In this document: positions 1-4,696 of the stretch, one piece after another
How positions within the stretch are numbered: the first letter of the stretch is position 1
Layout of the letters: each line of letters starts with the position of its first letter
Assembly (NCBI GenBank): GCA_947176685.1
Contig: CAMWRL010000073.1
Location: forward strand, 1-8,551
Reading direction: 5' to 3'
Source: an uncultured Ruminococcus sp.
GTDB lineage: Bacteria; Bacillota; Clostridia; Oscillospirales; Ruminococcaceae
Length of the DNA stretch: 8,551 nt
Made by a program: the position numbers and the translations under genes
The notes under the pieces: generated by a model
Database searches by the model: none
Seen by the model: only the letters and a program-made list of their open reading frames with translations
What the model was told of the DNA's origin: nothing

Positions 1-6
1 ATTCAT
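1..6 (-). CDS. Start of the next minus-strand gene (partial, two codons)
   Basis: Only ATG-AAT (Met-Asn) is inside the window; the gene continues beyond position 1. The start is supported by an AAGGAG Shine-Dalgarno at 17-22 with a 10-nt spacer, and by a sigma-A promoter at 62-90 that gives a leader of about 50 nt. It lies 176 nt downstream of the dockerin protein gene on the same strand, but its own promoter suggests it can be expressed separately. Nothing can be said about the product. Confidence 0.6.
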
Positions 7-16
7 AGATAGTATT

Positions 17-22
17 CTCCTT
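17..22 (-). promoter_or_regulatory. Ribosome binding site of the gene starting at 6
   Basis: AAGGAG on the minus strand, 10 nt before an ATG at 6-4. It is the main evidence that a gene begins at the very edge of the window. Confidence 0.6.
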
Positions 23-61
23 CGGTTTAAAGATGATAAATTACTATTTATCTTAGTAATA

Positions 62-90
62 ATTATACATCAAAGCCGTTGCATTCTCAA
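62..90 (-). promoter_or_regulatory. Sigma-A promoter for the gene starting at 6
   Basis: The minus strand reads TTGAGA (85-90), a 17-nt spacer, then TATAAT (62-67). This is 5/6 and 6/6 to consensus with ideal spacing. Predicted transcription start is near 55. A long inverted repeat (98-136) sits just upstream of the -35 box. Confidence 0.65.
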
Positions 91-97
91 CAGAAAC

Positions 98-136
98 GCC
101 ATAGCACTCCTGACTTAAAATCATAAGTGCTATGGC
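98..136. repeat. 11-bp perfect inverted repeat with 17-nt loop
   Basis: Arms GCCATAGCACT (98-108) and AGTGCTATGGC (126-136) are perfectly complementary and 17 nt apart. No T-run follows on either strand, so it is not a typical intrinsic terminator. It lies between the end of the dockerin protein gene (183) and the -35 box of the next promoter (85-90). It could be an operator or activator site, an mRNA 3'-end stabilising hairpin, or a T-less terminator. Confidence 0.7.
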
Positions 137-182
137 TGAAACTTCTTTATTAGAGTGCGTATTTAAGAATCCCTTTTCATAA

Positions 183-3100
183 TTACCAGCGACCTCCCCA
201 GTTTCCGCCGCCGGAAGTTGAACCTGCTGCCAAAGCTGTACCGCCTGAGATTGTACCGTCTGCATATAAAGTCATTGTGTCATCGGAAGTAATAAGGTCT
301 GTACCGCCTGAAATTGTGCCGCCCGTGTAACAGGTAAGACCTGAGTTATTAAGCGAAGCTGAACCCATATTTCTCATAGCAGTAAACGAAACAACTACAT
401 TGCCCGAGCCGTCCGCAATCGTGAACTGTGTTCCTTCTGTAACGCTTCCCGAAGACTGTGAGGAGATTTCCGCAATTGTACCGCCTGATGTGGTTTTTGT
501 ACCATCGCAGTCAAGACATTCCTGTCCGTTTGCAACTACAATACCGCCAGTAATTGAAATATTTCCGTTAGAGTCAAATGCATCGTGGTCACCGCTTGCT
601 GACTGTACAATAGCAATACCGCCTGCAATACTGAGAGTATTGTTGCCTGCTGAACCCATTCCGGGTCTGCCGCCCTGATTCCAGCCCATGTTATTGCCTG
701 CACCTGAATTATCCGCACCGCCGGCGGCGTTGTAACCATCATCGCCGGATTTTACAACTACTGTTCCGCTGTACTGATAGATGTTTCCGCCCTCTACACC
801 CTCGTAACATTTAGTCACATAAATATTGAAATCACTGTATGCGCCGCCGTCTTTTCCTAAAATCAAATCGTGGTCAGAATGAAGTGCATCGTCAGCACTT
901 GCAAGTTTGAAAGTACCGCCGTTTATATTCATCTGTCCACCGCAGTGGAGTGAATCGTCAGAGGAATCAACAGTAATATTACCGCCGTTTACAGTAATGT
1001 TTCCACCGCTCTGCCAAGTAGTACCTGCGGCGTCATAAAGACCTACTGCCTTTATGCCCTTTGCGGAAATGTCAGTTTTATTGGAATTGCCGTCCTGCAT
1101 TCCGCCGCCCATTCCGCCGAAGCCGCCGCCCCAGCCTGTATTGCCGGAAGATGTAGAACCACTGCCAGTAAATCCTGAACCCTGATAAGTATAGATATTA
1201 ATATCACCGCCGTTTATTACAACGTCCTGTTCGCCCTGAATGCCGTCTGAATAAGCGTTGATGTCAACAGTACCGCCGTTTATTGTAACAATGCCGTACT
1301 GTTTAGTTGTATCGGTATCAGTTGCATTGGACTTTATGCCGTCACCCGACTGGGTTTTAAGAGTGAGATTCAGTGTGCTGAAATCTGTATCTTTTGCGTT
1401 GCCTACTGTAACGCTGTCCTTGCCACGTACAGCATCATCAACGGCGTTTACAGTAATGTTTCCGTTATAGATTTTCAAATCATTCTTTGAAACAATTCCG
1501 TCAGCGGTATTGCCGTTTACAGTAAGACTTCCTGTACCTTTTATCTTGAGGTCGTCACGGGCAAAAATTGCAGAGTTAATTTCATTTACATTTCCGTCAC
1601 TGTCGGTATAAGTATCTGTATGGGATGTGCCGTCAGATATTGTATTTACAGTATCTTTCTTTGTAACTATCTGTACTTCGTCGCCGATTGATGCAACGTA
1701 AATCGGTGCGGCATTATCATTTGAAATACTTGCGTTCACGAGGTCGATTTCCACAACGCCGTCCGGATATTCTGTCTTGTCAACGTCAACTACAATCTGT
1801 CCGCCCTTGTTTTCGCCGGAAACACTTACAACAGCCGGTTTTTTTATTGTAAGAACGTTATCTTTTACTGTAGCAACGTCTTCCGGAGCGTTTGTAGCGA
1901 TTGAAGCTGAGGAAAGTGTTATTGTATAGCCGTCTGCTGAGGGATTGTCAACGGGCGGGTCAACAGGAGTATCAGGTGTTACGCCTGCCGGATTAACGTT
2001 ATCAAATACTGTTACAATGCCTGACATCTTGAAATTAGCCGAATCATTGTGAGTTACACTTGAATTTGTTGAGCTGTTTGTAAGCATGTATGAGCCGTCA
2101 GCTTTAATGGAAGAATCACTGAGAAGTACATAAGCGTATTTTTTCTGCCACTTGTAAGCCTTTATATCGCCTGCTGTAACAGCATTAGCCTTTTTCCAGC
2201 AGCCGTCTGTTTCGCTTGATGCAACGCAGTTAAGAAGCATTGTACCCTGTGTTGTACCGTTCATAAGTGCTGTATCAGTCTGATTGTCTGTAGCTGTTGC
2301 AATAACCGTACCGCCGGTTATATTAACACCTGTACCGCTTGTAAGACCTCTGTCGCCGCCTGCGATAACTGCACCGTCCGAAATATCAATAGTTGTTTCT
2401 GCCTGAATTGCATCGTTGCCTGCCTTGATATTCAGCAAGCCGCCCTGAATCGCAACATTACCCTTGCTTGACTTGATGCCGTCACCCTCTGCGTCAACAT
2501 TTACCGTACCACTCTTTACTGTAACGGACTTTTTGCCCTTGATTGCATCTGTCTTGTCTGTTGCATTGAGGGTTGTAACTGTGATTATACCGCCATTAAA
2601 TTTAATATCATTGTTGCATACAATACCGTCCTGAGTGTTTGCGGTAAGGTTAAGAATACCTGTACCGAGTTCGCCGCCCTTGATTGTAATATCGTCTTTA
2701 GCTTCAATAACAGCACTGCCGAGATTGTCGCCGTCATAAGCCGTATCGCCGTCCGAAATAACGTTTTCAGTACCGTCCACAAGATTTATGGATGTATTTT
2801 CAGCGTTCGTTACCAGAATTGCCGGTGCGGACTTGCCTGTAATGTTCACGCCGTTGAGGAAGATTTTAACTGTTTCGGGGTCTGCCGTTTCGTCCGGAAC
2901 ATTTATATTTATCTGACCGTCGTCAAGAGTTCCGTCAAAATAGAAACTGCCAGAATGAGTGATTGTAACCGTTGTGCCGTCAACCTCAGCGTACTCGCCC
3001 TCAACTTTTATTGAGTCGCCGTTGAGATGAATTTTAGTTCCGTCAGTAACGGGTGCGTTCTTCCAGCTTTCTGGCAATGATTCTATCAGACCAAGGTCAA

Positions 3101-3377
3101 ACTTCTGTATTGACAAAGCGTCTGACGGTGTTATGCCGTCGCCTCTGTCGCAAACGTCTGCATTGTTTACACTCTGTTCCGATAATTTGTATTCGTCGGG
3201 GTTGGAAAGTGCCTGCATTATCAGTACAGCATCGGCAAGACTTACTTTTCCGTCCAGATTGGCGTCACCGTAAATAACGTCTGTATCAGCCGCAAAGCCC
3301 ATTACAGGAAGTGCCTGTGCCATTACGCACAATGAGGAAAGTCCTGCAAGAAATTTTTTCATTGAATGTTTTTTCAT
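183..3377 (-). CDS. Secreted dockerin protein with two Cthe_2159-type carbohydrate-binding beta-helix modules
   Basis: 1064 aa. Residues 1-30 form a signal peptide (basic MKKHSMKKF, hydrophobic core, likely cleavage near GFA/A). Residues 36-100 are a type I dockerin. The first calcium loop is canonical (D38, N40, D42, S46, D49); the second (D74-D86) is irregular, with RGDG and one extra residue. Two related modules follow, about 112-460 and 482-1005, joined by a Pro/Asp linker (466-480). Both are built from short beta-strand turns of NGG-T-V type with recurrent DGI/DAI, as in Cthe_2159/DUF4353 proteins. Cthe_2159 of Clostridium thermocellum is known as a calcium-containing beta-helix that binds cellulose and pectin-type sugars. 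The second module has Gly-rich insertions (734-762, 884-910). No catalytic domain, LPXTG or C-terminal membrane segment is visible. Inferred role: non-catalytic, cohesin-docked sugar-binding component outside the cell. The ATG at 3377 is 12 nt from AAGGAG; Met6 is an alternative start. Confidence 0.88.
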   Translation of the reverse strand: MKKHSMKKFLAGLSSLCVMAQALPVMGFAADTDVIYGDANLDGKVSLADAVLIMQALSNPDEYKLSEQSVNNADVCDRGDGITPSDALSIQKFDLGLIESLPESWKNAPVTDGTKIHLNGDSIKVEGEYAEVDGTTVTITHSGSFYFDGTLDDGQININVPDETADPETVKIFLNGVNITGKSAPAILVTNAENTSINLVDGTENVISDGDTAYDGDNLGSAVIEAKDDITIKGGELGTGILNLTANTQDGIVCNNDIKFNGGIITVTTLNATDKTDAIKGKKSVTVKSGTVNVDAEGDGIKSSKGNVAIQGGLLNIKAGNDAIQAETTIDISDGAVIAGGDRGLTSGTGVNITGGTVIATATDNQTDTALMNGTTQGTMLLNCVASSETDGCWKKANAVTAGDIKAYKWQKKYAYVLLSDSSIKADGSYMLTNSSTNSSVTHNDSANFKMSGIVTVFDNVNPAGVTPDTPVDPPVDNPSADGYTITLSSASIATNAPEDVATVKDNVLTIKKPAVVSVSGENKGGQIVVDVDKTEYPDGVVEIDLVNASISNDNAAPIYVASIGDEVQIVTKKDTVNTISDGTSHTDTYTDSDGNVNEINSAIFARDDLKIKGTGSLTVNGNTADGIVSKNDLKIYNGNITVNAVDDAVRGKDSVTVGNAKDTDFSTLNLTLKTQSGDGIKSNATDTDTTKQYGIVTINGGTVDINAYSDGIQGEQDVVINGGDINIYTYQGSGFTGSGSTSSGNTGWGGGFGGMGGGMQDGNSNKTDISAKGIKAVGLYDAAGTTWQSGGNITVNGGNITVDSSDDSLHCGGQMNINGGTFKLASADDALHSDHDLILGKDGGAYSDFNIYVTKCYEGVEGGNIYQYSGTVVVKSGDDGYNAAGGADNSGAGNNMGWNQGGRPGMGSAGNNTLSIAGGIAIVQSASGDHDAFDSNGNISITGGIVVANGQECLDCDGTKTTSGGTIAEISSQSSGSVTEGTQFTIADGSGNVVVSFTAMRNMGSASLNNSGLTCYTGGTISGGTDLITSDDTMTLYADGTISGGTALAAGSTSGGGNWGGRW

Positions 3378-3389
3378 AATAAATTCATA

Positions 3390-3395
3390 CTCCTT
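3390..3395 (-). promoter_or_regulatory. Ribosome binding site of the dockerin protein gene
   Basis: AAGGAG lies 12 nt before the ATG at 3377. The spacing is a little long. A nearer ATG at 3388 leads to a stop after four codons, so 3377 is preferred; Met6 at 3362 is too far from the site. Confidence 0.65.
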
Positions 3396-3443
3396 AAAGA
3401 TATTCTTATTTGCAATTTAACGTTTGTGTTTTCTATGGTTATG

Positions 3444-3487
3444 ATTATAGTATGGCATTCTTAAAATAATCTTAAAGATTTATTAAA
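3444..3487 (-). promoter_or_regulatory. Activator-type promoter with three phased repeats
   Basis: The minus strand has a perfect TATAAT (3444-3449) with no recognisable -35 box: the hexamer 17 nt upstream is AGATTA. Instead, three 7-bp repeats occur at exactly 11-bp intervals: TTTAATA (3481-3487), TTTAAGA (3470-3476), TTTAAGA (3459-3465). They cover about -20 to -50 from a start near 3437. Phased direct repeats replacing the -35 box are known for PhoB/PhoP and other OmpR-family response regulators. The regulator itself is not in the window. The leader would be about 60 nt. Confidence 0.6.
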
Positions 3488-3493
3488 AATTCA

Positions 3494-3534
3494 GAAAAAA
3501 ATAAAAAGTCTGCGGAAAATAAATTCCACAGACT
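3494..3534 (-). terminator. Intrinsic terminator of the HU/DUF6465 operon
   Basis: The minus-strand RNA forms an 11-bp stem (3524-3534 with 3507-3517, one G-U pair) with a 6-nt loop, followed by TTTTTATTTTTTT. It begins 9 nt after the stop codon of the DUF6465-type gene. It separates that unit from the dockerin protein gene and abuts the phased repeats. Confidence 0.9.
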
Positions 3535-3543
3535 GTCTTATTA

Positions 3544-4101
3544 TCAATCAAAGAGACTGAAATGACCTGCTTTATTGTCCACAACGTAGTAAACCTTAGC
3601 TGTACCGTCTTTTTCATACGGCTTGATATAAAGGTTTATGGACTTGGGAGACTTTACGCCTGAAAGTTTCTTAGCTTTTTCAGCGAGTGCGTCAAGGGAC
3701 TTTTCAGCACCTGCACCCTGAATGAATGCATTGATTTCAGGTTTCTTTGCAGTTTTCTTTTCTTCCTTAACTTTAACAACAGGAGTTTCTTCCTCTTTCT
3801 TAGCTCTTCTGGTATACTTTCTTTTCGGCTTGGGTTCAGCGACTGTTTCAGTCTTTGCTTCCTCAGCCGGAGCTTCAGCAGATGTCTCAGCCTTTACTTC
3901 TTCAGCCGGAACTTCTTCAACAATAACTTCAGCTTTTACTTCCTCAACCGGAGTTTCAACAGCTGTTTCAGCCTTTGCTTCTTCAACCGGAGTTTCAACA
4001 ACTGTTTCAGCCTTTACTTCCTCAACTGGTGTTACAGGAGCAGTTTTTTTAGTTCTTGTAGTCCTTGTGGACTTGGAAGCGGTTTTTTTTGGTCTTGCCA
4101 T
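3544..4101 (-). CDS. DUF6465-type protein with basic, repeat-rich N-terminal region
   Basis: 185 aa. Residues 1-20 are Lys/Arg/Thr-rich. Residues 25-90 hold five 13-14-residue repeats of the form P(V/A)EE(V/A)K(A/T)E. Residues 91-102 are a second basic block (PKRKYTRRAKK). Residues 119-185 form a compact C-terminal domain with the stretch NLYIKP and then VYYVVDNKAG, which matches my memory of clostridial DUF6465. The function of that family is unknown. It lies 20 nt after the HU-type gene in one operon, with a strong AAGGAGG at 4109-4115. Basic tails on a low-complexity region recall histone-H1-like and other nucleoid proteins, so a DNA-associated role is inferred but unproven. No signal peptide or membrane segment is seen. 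The ATG at 4106 is followed at once by TAA, so 4101 is the start. Confidence 0.8.
   Translation of the reverse strand: MARPKKTASKSTRTTRTKKTAPVTPVEEVKAETVVETPVEEAKAETAVETPVEEVKAEVIVEEVPAEEVKAETSAEAPAEEAKTETVAEPKPKRKYTRRAKKEEETPVVKVKEEKKTAKKPEINAFIQGAGAEKSLDALAEKAKKLSGVKSPKSINLYIKPYEKDGTAKVYYVVDNKAGHFSLFD
3832..4029 (-). repeat. Five tandem ~39-bp coding repeats in the DUF6465-type gene
   Basis: Five in-frame units encode PVEEVKAETVVET and close variants (residues 25-90). Four are 13 codons long and the third is 14. Similarity is also clear in the DNA, with recurrent GTTTCAGCCTTTRCTTC on the plus strand. Units of this kind can change copy number by slippage or recombination. Confidence 0.85.
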
Positions 4102-4121
4102 TACATGACCTCCTTAAAAAA

Positions 4122-4397
4122 TTACTTATTTACAGCACTCTTAAGAGCGAGTCCAGCCTTGAAAGCAGCAGCCTTTGAAGCCGGAGCAGTCATCATTTCC
4201 TTGGTCTGAGGATTGATAACCTGCTTTTCCTTACGGTCACGCACTTCAAAAGTACCGAAACCAACGATTGAAACCTTTTCACCCTTAGCGAGTTCCTCTG
4301 TGATTGTAGAGAAGATTGTGTTTACAGCGATTTCAGCATTTTTCTTTGTAGAGCCGGTTTTTTCAGCAACTGCGCTGATTAATTCAGTTTTAGTCAT
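4122..4397 (-). CDS. hup: HU-family DNA-binding protein
   Basis: 91 aa, the standard HU size. HU dimers bend and compact DNA in the nucleoid. The protein has the N-terminal helices (MTKTELISAVAEKTG), the core VGFGTFEVRDR (residues 45-55), the DNA-intercalating arm with Asn62-Pro63, and the closing PASKAAAFKAG (72-82). The arm reads KQVINPQTK where most HU proteins have a (G)RNPxTG motif, so the usual Arg61 is Ile and the Gly after Thr is Lys; the key Pro is kept. The start at 4397 was chosen because GGAGGAT at 4404-4410 is 7 nt away. An upstream in-frame ATG at 4484 would place the promoter inside the gene. It is the first gene of a two-gene operon with the DUF6465-type gene, driven by a perfect consensus promoter that fits high expression. 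HU rather than IHF is inferred from the host group. Confidence 0.95.
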   Translation of the reverse strand: MTKTELISAVAEKTGSTKKNAEIAVNTIFSTITEELAKGEKVSIVGFGTFEVRDRKEKQVINPQTKEMMTAPASKAAAFKAGLALKSAVNK

Positions 4398-4403
4398 TTT
4401 AGT

Positions 4404-4410
4404 ATCCTCC
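4404..4410 (-). promoter_or_regulatory. Ribosome binding site fixing the HU start
   Basis: GGAGGAT lies 6-7 nt before the ATG at 4397. It decides against the 29-residue N-terminal extension that an upstream in-frame ATG at 4484 would give. Confidence 0.85.
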
Positions 4411-4433
4411 GTTAATAAAATTTTACAATTTGA

Positions 4434-4462
4434 ATTATATACTGTTTTACGGGATTTGTCAA
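4434..4462 (-). promoter_or_regulatory. Perfect consensus sigma-A promoter of the HU operon
   Basis: The minus strand reads TTGACA (4457-4462), a 17-nt spacer, then TATAAT (4434-4439): 12/12 to consensus with ideal spacing. Transcription should start near 4427, giving a leader of about 30 nt. A T-run and a small hairpin lie directly upstream of the -35 box. Confidence 0.92.
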
Positions 4463-4466
4463 GCGA

Positions 4467-4484
4467 TTGCGGAAAAAACCGCAA
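4467..4484. repeat. 6-bp hairpin next to the HU -35 box
   Basis: TTGCGG (4467-4472) and CCGCAA (4479-4484) flank six A on the plus strand, six T on the minus strand. It lies 4 bp upstream of the HU -35 box. It could be a protein site or the leftover of a terminator; its role is unknown. Confidence 0.5.
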
Positions 4485-4488
4485 AACG

Positions 4489-4512
4489 CCCGATATTAAG
4501 CAAAATATCGGG
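4489..4512 (+). terminator. Plus-strand terminator-like hairpin in the clpB-HU spacer
   Basis: A perfect 9-bp stem, CCCGATATT (4489-4497) with AATATCGGG (4504-4512), has a 6-nt loop and is followed on the plus strand by AATATTTTTATT. It has terminator form only in the plus direction, though no plus-strand gene is seen. The right arm can pair instead with downstream ATTCCC (4528-4533). It may block antisense transcription or be a relic. Confidence 0.45.
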
Positions 4513-4654
4513 AATATTTTTATTCAAATTCCCCATAAAAAAGAGTTTTTCTTTTGTAAGCAGGCAGAATTCCCACGAATATCCGGAAATTCTGATATTA
4601 TAATATGTTTTATCAGACAGATAATTCATGTTTTTCCGGAAATCATCTTGTCAG

Positions 4655-4691
4655 AAAAATATCCCCGTCATTTACAGACGGAGATATTTTT
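4655..4691 (-). terminator. Intrinsic terminator of the RHH-clpB operon
   Basis: In minus-strand RNA, AAAAATATCTCCGTC pairs with GACGGGGATATTTTT around a 7-nt loop (4670-4676). It is about 15 bp with one G-U pair and ends in a U-run. It starts 5 nt after the clpB stop codon. A T-rich tail on the plus side means it may also work in the other direction. Confidence 0.88.
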
Positions 4692-4696
4692 TATTT

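Noticed and set aside
53..265. 70-aa minus-strand frame overlapping the 3' end of the dockerin gene, with a protein-like tail
   Set aside because: Its start lies inside the dockerin gene, no Shine-Dalgarno supports an internal start, and its last codons coincide with the TATAAT of a promoter. At most a gene relic.
3327..3377. Lipoprotein signal (Cys17) on the dockerin protein
   Set aside because: Residues before Cys17 are S-S-L; a lipobox needs Gly, Ala or Ser just before Cys. An ordinary signal peptide fits better.
183..3377. CRISPR-like or mobile repeats suggested by recurrent ACCGCCGTTTA
   Set aside because: These are codon-level echoes of the NGG-T turns of the beta-helix, in frame and unevenly spaced; no spacer structure or transposase is present.
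3722..4108. 128-aa plus-strand frame opposite the DUF6465-type gene
   Set aside because: A mirror of the repeat-rich gene (Ser/Thr/Val repeats antisense to Glu/Lys/Ala repeats), with no ribosome site or promoter.
4398..4484. 29-residue N-terminal extension of HU
   Set aside because: It would include the consensus promoter and Shine-Dalgarno inside the gene; HU proteins begin at MTKTELI-type starts.
4597..4602. Second minus-strand TATAAT as another HU promoter
   Set aside because: The hexamer 17 nt upstream is ATTATC, a poor -35 box, and the TATAAT is part of a palindrome; the promoter at 4434-4462 is far better.
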